This document shows positions 21,107 through 33,691 of a DNA stretch of 64,000 nucleotides, piece by piece. The notes beneath the pieces are model-generated. The model was not told where the DNA came from. It saw nothing but the letters and a program-made list of their open reading frames with translations, and made no database searches. The stretch lies in NCBI RefSeq assembly GCF_003473485.1, contig NC_053045.1, positions 4,242,501-4,306,500 on the forward strand. Direction: 5' to 3'. Within the stretch, counting starts at the first letter, position 1; every line of letters begins with the position of its first letter. The DNA is from Medicago truncatula. Lineage: Eukaryota; Streptophyta; Magnoliopsida; Fabales; Fabaceae. A program made the position numbers and the translations under genes.

Positions 21107-24100
21107 TTATCTACAATAATCAAACAATTTCCATTTTTTGAGATTGTGATATGTTGAGTGGTTTATGGGGCTGATGCCAAACCCTTTTAACTCCACCTTT
21201 GAACTTCCTCTTTGAAAATTGGGCTTTGTCCTTGCTGCAACCTTGATTTTGAACCTTGTATGATTTTTCGCTATTCTAGTTAGGTACTGAGAAAATGGTG
21301 GGTCGTATATCATACACACATGATCTGAATTATTACAAACACGATCCACATCCATGTATATATCGACACCATCCTTTTCACCATCACCCTCAACATCAAT
21401 TGCAGTGATGTTCAATACAATTTTGTAACAATAATTGGAGACCTTAGCAAGGACAAAGCAAAAAACAAAGCCCAACAAAGAGGAGAGATGAAGTGGAGAG
21501 ATATTAACAATCATGTCATCCTCTGTTGTCTTGTACTCCAACCACTCTCGAACATTTGATTCTGTCTTGTACTCCAACCACTCTGGAACACTACTTCCAG
21601 GATATACATACAATGCTTGATAAGAAGAATGGTTATATTCGTAATCAGCATAACTGTCAACATAATCATCATGTTCCAGTGTCAATAAATGTTGATATGC
21701 AAACTTGATTAGATTGATTTTCATATTGAACCCAATATTTACGAGAGAATGTTCATCCAAGTTGAAGCAATTCCAGAACTCAATCCTTTTCTTGTTTTCC
21801 TTGAATTGTTCAGAAATTGTTGAAGGGAACAATACAGTCTTCAGTGATATACATTCAACAAGTAGAGTTTCAACTGATAAAGGAAGCACAGGTAGAGCCA
21901 GAAGCTTTAAGCAATATCGTATGTCTAATTTTCTTAGTCTTGTAAGATTCTGGATGCTAGAAGGTATGATCTCAATTTCACTCTTTCTTAAAACCAGGAT
22001 TTCAAGCTTGCTTTGACATCTAAATAATGATGGCAGTTCATTGATACCAATATCAGTTAGATCTAGTTTTATTAAATTATTTGTTGTTACCGAGAATGTC
22101 CTTAGACTTATGCAACTACCAAGGTTTAGATAAAGGAGGGAGCTTAAATGGGAATTGCTAGTAAATGTTGTAAGGGAAAAGCAATGACTTAGGTCCAATT
22201 GCACAAGCTTTTCTAGAGAGAAAATAGATGGGTGGACGCTTTCCAATGATAGGCAATCTGTGATATTCAATACCTTAAGATTTGTAGCTTTTGAAAAGTC
22301 TGGTAATTCTTTAAGGAACCTTGAACTGGTGAGTCTAACCTCTTTTAAATTAACTAGATCCTGTTACAAAATAAACAAATAAATAAATAAATAACAAAAC
22401 AAATGGTGACTTCAAACATATGCGTCTGGGATTAATTTCTAATTCCTTGAATTAACAGAAATAAATCTGGATGACACATATTCAATTACCTGCACTCCAC
22501 ACCAAAGATTTTCCACTCGACTATGTGAAAAGTCCAATATAACAAGATTCTTTCCAGAAAACTTCTTTGGGAATGATTTTAGAGGGTAATGTATCCAACA
22601 AATATATCTTAGATCAGTTGGGAAAGATTGAAGCCCTTGAGGAAGAAGTTCCAAATCGTATTTACCAATGAAATCCAAATATCGCAGGTTGGTCATCTTA
22701 GCAAATACATGAGGGCTTAACTTCAGCTTCCTAAATGATGACAAGTCTACACGTATGCTTCTAATAGCATCAGTACCCTACCATTAATGTAAAAGAAAAA
22801 TTACAAATCATTGAAAGCCATATTTTTAACCAAAATGACATATGTTTCTAAAAAGTTTCTAAAAACGCCATTATATTTTTTACCTTGTCATTTTTCAATA
22901 CATAGCAAATGTCATCAGGATCCCATAACCGACTTCGTTTACTAGGGTCTTCACTAGATTCTTGGCGAACAACCTCCCGACCCATTTCTTGTAAAATGTC
23001 ATGCATAGATACAACATTATATTTCGAAATAGTTATAAGAGCTTTATCTTTCAACCTTTCTAAACCAACAACCACTGAATTGTCACTTTCAGTCTCTTAA
23101 TAGATGTTTCATGTAATCCACTTTCAAATTCAACCCGTTGAAGAAACATGCAATATCTAAAAAATACTTTTGCTCTAAACGATCAAGATCATCATAACTG
23201 AGTCTCATTACATCATAAACTTTTTTACTTGGAAGTTTTTTAAGTTTATCAAGCTGACTTTCCCATACTTCCTTAACTTTTCCACGAAGTAAATGAGCCA
23301 AAACTTTAACACCTAATGGAATTCCTTTTGCATACGCAACCACCCTCTTTGATAGCTCATAGTACTCCATTTCAAGATGACTTTGTTTAAAGGCATTCAA
23401 ATGAAAAAGCTCAAGTGCCTCACTAGGTTTCAACACCCCAACTTCATATATATCAATCAACTTCATTAGTAATAAGTACTTGCTTGTCTCTAGTCGTTAC
23501 AATTATCCTACTATCGGATCGAAACCAATCAAGAGTTCCAAATAACATCTCTATTTGACCTTCTTCCTTAACATCATCAAGAACAATAAGAACCTTCATA
23601 CGGCCAATCATCCTCTGAATATAATTAGACAGCCCATTTGGTGAATTAATTTTCACATCTTCTGCTAATAGTGTAGAAAAAAGCTTTTCTTTTAAAAATG
23701 TTATTCCATGCCTTCCTGATTCTTCACTTACCTTTTCCAAAAAACAAAAACCTTCATATTCAGAGCAACTTCGGTTAAAAACTTCTTCAGCAATAGTTGT
23801 CTTGCCAATACCTCCCATACCCCAAATTCCAATGACACGGACCTTTTCTAACTGTTGACGTAACAATGATTCTAAATGTGCAACTGGTTTGCCAATTCCA
23901 ATAAGTCCTTTTGTATTAATAGGGTGCTTACTCAACCTCTTCAACACAAGATTGATGATTTCTTCAAGTAGCTCAGCATCATTCCTATACAACAAAAGAG
24001 AAAGGTATATGAATATTAATGGCCAATGAAGGACTAATACAGACACATGCATTGAACAGGACATTAATACATAGAGACTCATAATAATTTAATAAAATAG

Positions 24101-24891
24101 AAAAGATTAAATTTCACCATATATGTCAGTGTCGTGTGGATATCGGACACCGACACATGTTGGACACCTGACATACCTTCAATTTGAAGCATCAGTACTA
24201 CATAGTTAATGATACTACTATAACTTATTTGGTGTAAGTACTATTTATGGAAGTAGAAATATAATTAGTAAGCAGCATGCACTCTAGTAAAATAGAGAGA
24301 ATAAAGGTAATGTCTTTTTTCTATCTAAGCAAATGAGCTTAAGCTCGGCGTGCACACCTAGCACCTATATAAAAAAAACAAGTAAACATATAGCTACTAG
24401 TAAATTTATGGGGAGAAAAGAACTAACCGAAAATCTAATGACTTAATTCCAGACAAATTAGCAGATTTGTTCAAAGCGTGTCTCCAGTTCTGCACCTTGG
24501 ACAAATGATATCTTTTTTCAAGTTCAGAAAACGCACTTTTATAACTCTTCTTTTGATGTCTTACATTTGTAGGATCTACCCCATAGAAAACAGGTAAAAC
24601 AATCCGTCCATATTTCTCTTTGCACTCAATTATTTTCACAAGTTCTTCTAAACACCAATGTGAAGAAGCATAGTTTTCTGAGAATATGACCAATGAAATG
24701 AATGATCCTTCAATTGCTTCTACAAGTGCATGTGATATATCATCTCCCCTCTTAAGTTTTTCGTCAACAAAGGCATTTATTTGTTTACGAGGAAAAGCTT
24801 TAATCAAATGGCCAAGAAATCCGTGACGGATGTCCTCGCCCCTAAAGCTTACAAAAACATCATACTTTAATTGGGGAGCATCGTTTGACAT
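21107..24891 (-). pseudogene. TNL-2: TIR-NBS-LRR gene with two frameshifts in NB-ARC
   Basis: Same four-exon plan: 24891-24428 (TIR), 23984-22883 (NB-ARC), 22777-22490 and 22360-21107 (LRR, C-JID), all with GT-AG junctions. TIR is complete (YDVFVSFRGEDIR, WCLEEL, DPTNVR). P-loop GMGGIGKTT, kinase-2 VLIVLDDV and MHD (VSMHDILQEMG) are recognisable. The frame is broken twice: near 23455-23466, after VLITNEVD (an extra base against TNL-5), and near 23090-23096, where two bases of the TGT codon after LLRD are missing. As read, translation stops just after RNBS-B, giving a TIR plus partial NB product. The C-JID holds a short internal duplication (EWLEYKT twice). Unless these are sequencing errors, the gene is dead. 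Confidence 0.85.
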
Positions 24892-25027
24892 TGCCTTTTC
24901 TGCTACACCCTTCAATTTATCAACAAAAACAAATATTAGATTCTTCATAAAAACTTAGGTTTGATCTGTATAAAATTATCAAAATACATATATCAGGGTC
25001 AAATTTTATAAGTGAAGCAAAAACCAC

Positions 25028-26676
25028 CTTCGCGACAACTTTATTGACCATTTCTTTCTTCTTAACTCCTGGAATAGCCCACAAGTTTAATTGATGCTTT
25101 AAAATTCTCTGAAGAAACAGGAAATCAGAAACAACATTAAAAGAAATTGAAGAAGAAAAGTGAAGCATGAAAAGAAAGTTAAAGAAGTAGATGCCTGATC
25201 ATCAAGCTATTAAATAAGATAAGAACTTTTTCTAAGATCAAGTTATTATACTTTAAAGTATTGATAAGAAACAGACTATTCTAACTAGTACAAATCATCA
25301 TTTTTTCAGTGAAATCATTCTTGTGGCACTCTCCCTTTGTCAATGTAACTGAAGACTATTTTTGAAAAGGAAAATTAATTTAGAGCCAAAATCAGCTTAT
25401 CTGGTTACTCGATAATCATATATTGACTTGTTTATGTACCAATTCTTGTAGTATATTAGGATACACAACAGGATTCAATACATAAAGTTGCAAAACAAAT
25501 TCACATATCAGTTTTTGGTCCAAAATTAAATTCCAATTAACTAAAGTCAACTAGAAACAAAAAATATGAGGATTGGATTATGAAGTTAACCAGAAATATT
25601 TTATAACGTGAAGGATTGTAGGTAAAGACTTAAGTTATGGACCAAGATTGCCTGCTGTAACAGCTTCACGAAGTTTCACACAATAGGCGATCTCGGCCAT
25701 AAAAGAGCGATCTAACGGCTCCAATTTACGCAGTACAGTTTGACCAATTTCACACAGTTTCAATTGTAGCAGTCCATTTCTGATCGGACGGTCAGTAGCG
25801 GTTACAGCTTGGAATCCATTTCATGAAATTTATAAGAGTCTTAACTGAATTTCAATACTATATATGGATGAGTACCAGCACATATTTCACATACATGATT
25901 TGTACCAGAGGCTCGGAATGGCCGTGTTTCCGAATTATATGTTCTAGCAATCATTCCATCTTGCAATGCCTTACTTCCGGAATGCCTGTATTGTCTCTGA
26001 GGAAATGCAAATAAGCAGAAGCAGAATCAGGGACAATTTTAAGTTGTTAAAACTCATAAATGTTTATTAGCCATACTCCTTCAGGTTCACGATTGAGGAT
26101 TTTTTCTACTCTCAATACTTGACTTTGAATTTCAAGCCAACATATACTACAAATATCTCAATATGATTTGTTTGAGTAAACAGTGAATTTGGTCCCTAAA
26201 AGTGTATGGCATAGTCACAACAGTCCTGAATGTATCAAAACTAGTGTATCTTTTGTTAGTAATCTTATAGACCAAATTGACTAACGGAATATACTTTCAT
26301 GGACCAAACCAACTAACAAAAGACTAACTAATGGAAGACATATTTAAGTACTTTTATGTAACTTTGATACATTCATAGACTATCGTGATAACATCTCTTT
26401 AGTACTATTATACAATGTTTTTCATCATAAAAGTGTTCAAGATATGGAAGGTCACAAAAGTTTTGGTCTTACTTTAAAGCTCGTATAGTATATCTTATTT
26501 TAAGAAAGTGATTCATAATATGTCTAAATTATATTATTCAATTTACAAATTAAAAACATGTATATTGATAAATCTTAAAGTTTCTCAGCATTAATTCATA
26601 ACACAAATTCGAATTTAATAAACAGAGCAATTACAGCATATATTAGTTGAGAAGTTCCAGAAGATAAATATGCCAT
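25028..26676 (-). other. Upstream exon module of TNL-2 (blocks C, B and A)
   Basis: C 26676-26635 (MAYLSSGTSQLIYA, donor GTAATT), B 25996-25895 (34 codons, RQYRHSGSKALQDGMIART, donor GTATGT), A 25108-25028 (27 codons, NLWAIPGVKKKEMVNKVVAK, donor GTGGTT). Lengths equal those at TNL-1 and TNL-3. A phase-0 acceptor at 24910 joins GVAEKA and the ATG at 24891. Here the frame is also open upstream of the block C ATG (VLETKKDCSECTCSSS). Coding status is not proven. Confidence 0.5.
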
Positions 26677-26909
26677 TGAACTGGAACAAGTGCACTCTGA
26701 ACAATCTTTCTTCGTCTCTAGAACCTTGAATAACGCAATAAGGGAAACACAAGGTTATTATCAGAAAGAAATCGAAAAGAAATGAAAATTTTGAAGATAG
26801 AACTATATAAATACTAACTACAAGAAATCAAAATTAATGGTCATAGCCATAAGGAGAGGAAGGTGGATGATATGATCATACATATCTTATCATGTAAGCA
26901 ATTACTAAC

Positions 26910-27140
26910 CTTAAATGATTTTCCTGCCAGTGATCTGATTCAACTTCTCACATATATATTTACACTCCCACAGAGCATTATGTTTCTATATTAGAGAAAT
27001 ATGAACGTCACTGTTTTTAAATATAAAATAGTTAAACAATTGCAAGGCAGGGGGAACGTTGACTTGTCAAACAGTATACTGTATACATGTTTGGATTATC
27101 TGTATGAATGACGTGACATGCACTTTCCTTTAAATTTAAA
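26910..27140 (-). promoter_or_regulatory. TNL-2 promoter region with W-box
   Basis: Leader exon end at 26910 (minus aatcatttaag, donor GTTAGT). W-box TTGACT at 27059-27064 within aacgttgacttgtcaaacag, followed by the block shared by all TNL loci (tctgtatgaatgacgtgacatgcactttcctttaaa). Confidence 0.5.
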
Positions 27141-27589
27141 TATGTTAAAATATTAATAACTTTTTTTAATAATGGTAGTTGAACGACTTTGATTCCTCTA
27201 TATTAAACTCTCTTAATTTATCTTAATCTTCTCTATCTCTATCTCAACCTTGTTTGTCTCTTGGTTATTTTTTCATTTTTCAATTATTATCCCCTATTCA
27301 AAGACTCAGAGAAGAAAATATTGCTAAGGTTTTCGAACTGTGCAATTATGACAGAAGCGTTGTCATTTAATAGCGGATTTTGCTAACTAGTGCTCTAAAG
27401 ACATCGTTTAAGGTTTCCAAACAAGGTTGTTCAAAAAAGGTTTCCAAACAAGGTAATTGTTCATTGAAAAGTTAAGTATATCGCTTCTCCAATATATTGA
27501 AACAGAACTTCTCATGAAAACTTCTTTATACTTGTTAAACAATAAGCTTAAGAGACTCATTAGCATTCGTTTTCAATATATAAGTATAG

Positions 27590-27668
27590 ATGCTCTACAT
27601 GGCTCAGTGCTAGAACAATTAAACTACACGCTTAGCTCATGTGTTTGAACCCTCTCAGAGGGCATTTT
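27590..27668 (+). mobile_element. tRNA-like / SINE-like fragment
   Basis: atggctcagtgctagaaca resembles a Pol III A box (TGGCTCAGTGGTAGA) and gtgtttgaaccctc, 35 bases on, resembles a B box (GGTTCGAATCC). The intervening sequence does not fold like an intact tRNA, so a SINE head or tRNA relic is more likely than a gene. Confidence 0.35.
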
Positions 27669-30600
27669 GAAACTGACCCCATTAATGGGATAATTAAGGC
27701 TTGGTTGCTGTTGTATATAACTAAAAGAGATTCAAATTTCATTGACCTAAAAAAAGGGAGATTAAAATTGTCAAATTGACCTAAAAATGTGAATGCCATG
27801 AACCCTCACCACTTCGCAATATCTTTCGTGGGTATCTTCATCAACAAAAATAAAGAGAACAATGATGACGAAAAGAAGGGACTTATTTACTATCGAAATC
27901 TCACCAATGAGCAATGGCATATATAAATATATCCATTCAGCTATATCCATAGATTTATGAATGTTAAGAATTAGAATGTCTATTTCTGATTCTTTTGTTA
28001 ATCAATCGTCAAGGAACCTGTTGTGCAACAAGGTGAGTTTCCCCATGCCACCTAGGTTTTCTCTATGCACAAGAGCAAGACATTGAATCACTGAAGTATC
28101 TAAGTCCCTTACCACAAACCAACCACAGATTTGTGCCTCCTTAAAAAAATCTACTTATGAAGAATTCAATAAATTTTATTTTTGTTAATTAAATGAACTT
28201 ACACTTTCATGTGTTACAAATAAAACCAATCATAGAAGTTCTCAGTTAAACAAGAAAACCAGAGATAACCTATAACTTTCAATTACCTCTGAAGTTCTGG
28301 TCCTACAGCTTCATTTTCAACCTAGCTAGAAGGAAAAATCAAGAAATATTTTTTTGTTATAACACAAGATTAATTTCCATTCAGTTTCATATAAAGAAAA
28401 TTCAGTGATCTGAGTTTCATAGCTTTATTTCTAAAATCCCCTTGTGCTGCACTTTTTCGCCTGCCTTGAATATTGGAAATGCCACAACCATGCATCAACT
28501 GCAGAACAAAAAACAAAGAGCATAGTTTAATGCACTCATAGTAATCTAATAAATTTTATCACCTCAAGTGTACTTCACCATCAAGATGAATTCATAAATA
28601 AATAATGATCATTGTTCAATAAAGCACTGACTGATTAATATTACTAGAAAACAAATGAACCAGTCAGATGTCCTTTCCGTACTTAATAGTATCGAAAAGA
28701 GTATGTTAAATGTCAATGAATTACTTATGGTTGAGTTTTTAAGAACTTAATAGGTGTAAGAATGAAAATTATAATTATAAAAAGTAACGTTGGTAACTCA
28801 ACTGTTAACTGTGTCTACTTGCATCTAGATCAAATTCTTCATCTTCAACTGTAGGAGGGAAATACATAGGATGATACTAAGCACAGTCCTATTCCATTTG
28901 TTCATATAATCAAACAATTCCATTTTTTGAATGAGATTATGATATGTTGAGTTGCTTATGGGGCTTATGCCAAACCCTTTTAACTCCACCTCTGGTCTTT
29001 CTCTAAGCTTTACATTCGTATCTGTCCTTGCTGTAACCTTGATTTTAAACCTTGTATGATTCTTTGCTACTCTAGTTAGGTACCGAGAACATCGTTGGTC
29101 GTGTATCATGCACACATGATCTGATGCAATACCGAGAGGTGTCCTATTCATGTAAATACTGACACCATCCTTTTCATCATCATCCTTGTCATCAATTGTA
29201 CTGATGTTGAACTCAATTTGTTCACAATGTTGGTAATCCTCAGCAAGGATGAAGCAAAAAACAAAGCCCAACAAAGGGGGGAGATGATTTGGAAAGAGAT
29301 CAACAATCATATCATCCTGTGTTGTTTTGTACGCCAACCACTCAGGAACGGTACTTCCTGGATACACATAAAATGCTTGATAAGAACCAAACGTTTGTTT
29401 GTAATCAACATTACTTTCAACATAGTTATGTTCCAGTGTCGATAAATGTTGATATGCAAACTTCATTATATTGATTTGAATATTCAACTCAATATTTATA
29501 AGAGAACGTTTATCCAGGTTCAAACAATTCCATAACAGAACCCTTTTCTTGTTTTCCTTGAACTGTTCAGAAGCTGTTAAAGGGAACCATACAGTCTTCA
29601 GTGATTCACATTCAGCCAATAGAGTTTCAAGTGATGATGGAAGCTCTGGTATAGTCCGAAGCTTGATGCAAAAAGTCAGGTTTATATATCTTAGTCTAGT
29701 ACGATTTTTTATGCTTGGAGGTATCCTCTCAATTCTACAGCCTTTGAAAATCAGGGTTTCTAGCGTGCTTTGAGATCCAAAAGATAATGGCAGTTCATTG
29801 ATCCAACTCTTAGTTAGATCTTGTCCTGGAAATTTATTATATGCTATCTCTGAGAATGTCCTTAGTTTTTTGAATTTCTTCAGTTGGTGATAAAAGAGGA
29901 AGCTTAAATTATTATCACAGCAAGTTAGATCCAATTCGACAAGATTGTCAAGAGATAAAACAGATGGATCGACGTTTTTCAACAATGGAGCTTGTGTGAT
30001 ATTCAATACTTTAAGATTTGTAGCTTTTGAAAGGTCTGGCAACTCCTTCAAGGATCGTGAATCAAAGAGTCTAAATTCTTGTAAATTAACTAGATCCTGC
30101 CAAAAATTATGGTGATATCAAACATAAGCTTAAGTAATTAGTTACAAATTCCTTGAATCAAGCGAAATTTAATCAGGAAGATACATAGTCAATTACCTTC
30201 ACTCCATACCAAAGCTTTTCTACTTGGCTAAATGACAAGTCAAATATAACAAGATTCTCCGCAGAAAACTTCTTTGGCAATGATTTTAGAGGGTAACTCA
30301 TCCAAGAAATATATCTTAGATCAGTTGGAAAAGATTGAATCCCTCGAGGAAAAAGATCCAAACATTCTTGATAGTTTCCACCATGAAAATCCAAAAATAG
30401 CAGGTTGGTCATCTTAGCAAATACATGAGGGCTTAACTTCAGCTTCCTGATCGCTGACAAGTCTACACGTATGCTTCTAATAACATCAGTGCCCTGCCAT
30501 TAATGTAAAAGAAAATCAAAATACTTTTTACCAAAATGACAAATGTTATCTAAAATTGCCAAATATATTTTACCTTGTCGTTTTTCAATACATCATAGAT

Positions 30601-31719
30601 AATATCAGGATCCCATAGTTGACTGCATTTTATAGGATCTTCACTAGATTCTTAACGAACAACCTCCCGACCCATTTCTTGTAGAATGTCATGCATAGAT
30701 ATTACATTATCTTCAGAAATTGTTATAAGAGCTTTATCTTTTAACCTTTCTAACCCAATAGCCACTGCATTATCACTTTCAAAATCTTTCAATAAAAGTT
30801 TCATGCAATCCACTTTCAACCTCAACCCGTTGAAGAAACATGCAATATCTAAAAAATACTTTTGCTCTAAACGATCAAGATCATCATAACTGAGCCTCAT
30901 TACATCTTGAATTTTTTTATTCGGCAGTCTTTTAAGTTTGTCCAGCTGACTTTCCCATTCTTCCTTGTCTTTTCCACGAAGTAGATGAGCCAAAACTTCA
31001 AGAACTAATGGAATTCCTTTGGCATAATCGACCACTTTCTTTGATAGATCATAGTACTCCATTTCAAGATGACTTTGTTTAAAGGCATTCAAATTGAAAA
31101 GCTCAAGTGCTTCACTAGAATCCAATACCCCAACCTGATATAGATCATCATCTTCAACTTCATTAGCAATAAGTACTTGCTTATCTCTAGTTGTTAAAAT
31201 TATTCTACTATCGGATCGAAACCAATCAAGAGTTCTAAATAACATCTCTAGCTGACCTTCTTCCTTAACATCATCAAGAACAATAAGAACCTTCATACGA
31301 CCAATCCTTCTCACAGTATAATTAGACAACCCATTTGGCGAACGGATTTTCACATCTTCTGCTAATAGTGTAGAAAAAAGTTTTTCTTTCAAAAATGTTC
31401 TTCCATGTCTTCCTAATTGCTCGCTTACCTTTTCCAAAAAACAACAACCTTCATATTCAGAGCAATTTTGGTTAAAAATTTCTCCTGCAATAGTTGTCTT
31501 GCCAATACTTCCCATGCCCCAAATTCCAATGACACTGACCTTTTCTGACTCTTTTTGTAACAATGAATTCAAATGTGCAATTGATTTGTCAATTCCAATA
31601 AGTCCTTTTGAGTTAACTGGGTGCTTACTCAACCTCTTCAACAATAGATTGATGATTTCTTCGAGTAGCTCAGCATCATTTCTATACAACAAAAGAAAAA
31701 GATATATGAATATTAACGG

Positions 31720-31982
31720 CCTATGAATAGGGGTGGATAAATAATTTGGTCAACCATAACCAAAATAATAACCAAGCCCTTCCATTTTTGTTGAAATAGA
31801 AGGTATACTCCTTCATGACCAACTAGTAAAATTGTATCATTTTCTATTATCTTCAATACAAATTTCTAGACCCTTTCTCTCCCATTTCCTCTGCATCATG
31901 TTTCACAAGCCCAACCGAACTATAATTTTATTTTGGTTCAGTTTGGTTTGGTTTATGAACCATGCACACCCCTACCTATGAA
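31720..31982. mobile_element. hAT-type MITE in TNL-3 intron 1, 8-bp target duplication
   Basis: Element 31728-31974 (247 bp) begins taggggtggata and ends tgcacacccctA, with cctatgaa duplicated at 31720-31727 and 31975-31982. The orthologous intron positions in TNL-2 (ggccaatgaaggacta, about 24021) and TNL-5 (ggcctacgaagcacta, about 46937) are empty. An 8-bp duplication and the TAGGGGTG terminus fit hAT elements. Confidence 0.85.
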
Positions 31983-32669
31983 GCACTATACAAACACATG
32001 CATCGAAAACGAAACTGACACATAGACACTGGTAATAATTTAAGAAATTAGAAGTGATCAATTGTAACCATATCCATCGGTGTCATGTAGATATAGGACA
32101 CCGCCACGTTTCAGACAACGAACATACTATCAATCTGAACTGTCGGCACTACTATAAACTTATTTTGTTAGAAGTTTGTATCGAGAGGTTTAATACCCAT
32201 TATAAAACATTTCTTTTTCTTTCTCTTTTCCTTCCTCCTTAGTAGTATCAAGGGTTAAAAATGTGTTGTTGCCTGCATGTTTTGTCTATAGAAGTTGTCA
32301 ACAAACCATTACTAATTTATAGACTACATTGGCCCAAATTAAATACACATAATCACAATCAAGACATTCTTTTTTTAGTAAATCCAAGGTATGACTGGTC
32401 GGAAATCAGAGCCTAATTCCTCAAAGTACTGAGATTTATATTAATCCCAGAACAAACAAGTTGTAGCTGTAGGGAAATCGTTAACTGACAGAGATAAAAA
32501 CGCAGCGGAAATAAAATTTCCCTTCCAAGGATCCTTGTGAACGGTCATAATAACTTAATGCCTCATGCTATAGATAAATAACATGATATAAATTCTAAGT
32601 TCAAATGAAAAAGATTGGCTCTAGGGCTCACACCTACAGTAGCATTAACTACTATTTGAGCATGCAGTC

Positions 32670-32740
32670 TAGAACAACAAGAACAACAATAACTAAGCCT
32701 GATCCCACTTAGTGCGGTCGGCCATGGATCAAATTACCCC
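32670..32740 (+). mobile_element. Au-SINE-like fragment
   Basis: aacaacaataactaagcctg followed by atcccacttagtgcggtcgg and ccatggatcaa resembles the conserved part of the plant Au SINE family, from memory. It is in intron 1 of TNL-3. Confidence 0.4.
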
Positions 32741-33691
32741 ATAATGTTCTATTAAAAAGATGCGCTCTAGTAAAACAAAGAAAATAAAGGTTATGTCATT
32801 TTGCTATTTAAGTAAATGATCAAATATTGGCATGCATACCTATTGCTTTTATATAAAGTAAGTAAATATATAGCCCTAGAAAATTTATGGGAAGGAAAGA
32901 ACTAACCGAAAATCAGATGACTTAATTCCTGACAAATTAGCAGATGTGTTCAAAGCATGTCTCCATATCTGCACCTTGGACGAATTACACCTTTTTTCAA
33001 GTTCAGCAAATGCATTTTCATAACTCTTCTTTTGATGTCGTACATTTGTAGGATCTACCCCATAGAAAACAGGTATTACAATCTGTCCATATTTCTCTTT
33101 GCACTCAATTATTTTCGCAAGTTCTTCTAAACACCAATGTGAACAAGCATAGTTTTATGAGAATATGACCAATGAAATGGGAGATCCTTCAATTGCTTCA
33201 ACAAGTGAATGTGACATGTCATCTCCCCTCTTAAGTTTCTCATCAACAAAGGCATTTATTTGCTTTCGAGGAAAAGCGATAACCAAATGGCCAAAAAATC
33301 CGTGGCGGATGTCTTCACCTCTAAAGCTTACAAAAACATCATCCTTTGATTGGGGAGAAATGTTTGACGGTGCCTTTTCTGCTACAGCCTTCAATTCAAT
33401 AAGAACGAAAAAACTTAGGTTCTTCATAAAAACTTAGATCTCTATAACATTAACAAAATACAACAACAATTAAAAAAAATTTACTACTTAATCATCAAAA
33501 AGTGATTCTATTCATATCTCTTAGTATGAACAACATTTAAAAAAGTGTTACATTAAGTCCAGGTAATTAAAAATGATTGTTTTGATGACATTTTATGATT
33601 AACATAGAACTATGGTATCATTAATATGAGCCAGACGATATAACATGAGCTTTAGATCAGAGTCAAATTTTATAAGAGAAACAACAATCAC

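Larger units (their letters stand above)
28825..33370 (-). pseudogene. TNL-3: TIR-NBS-LRR gene with two nonsense codons and lost TIR start
   Basis: Exons: 33370-32907 (TIR), 31681-30574 (NB-ARC), 30493-30197 and 30096-28825 (LRR, C-JID). Splice sites are intact. Two stops interrupt the frame: TAA at 33156-33158 in place of Glu (IFS-stop-NYACSHWCLEEL) and TAA at 30652-30654 in place of Gln (EMGREVVR-stop-ESS). Frame continues correctly after each stop. The codon matching the ATG of the other copies is CCG (33368-33370), so any start must lie upstream (ATG at 33427 or block C at 34922). The P-loop is GMGSIGKTT. The C-terminal hydrophobic tail (TVLSIILCISLLQL) is intact. Intron 1 carries a hAT MITE and a SINE-like repeat. 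It is the evident parent of the fragment at 19.5-20.5 kb. Confidence 0.85.

Noticed and set aside
25028-25108. Block A resembles the start of acyl carrier proteins (KKEMVNKVVAKV)
   Set aside because: The likeness is short and the following phosphopantetheine-site sequence is absent, so no family was assigned.
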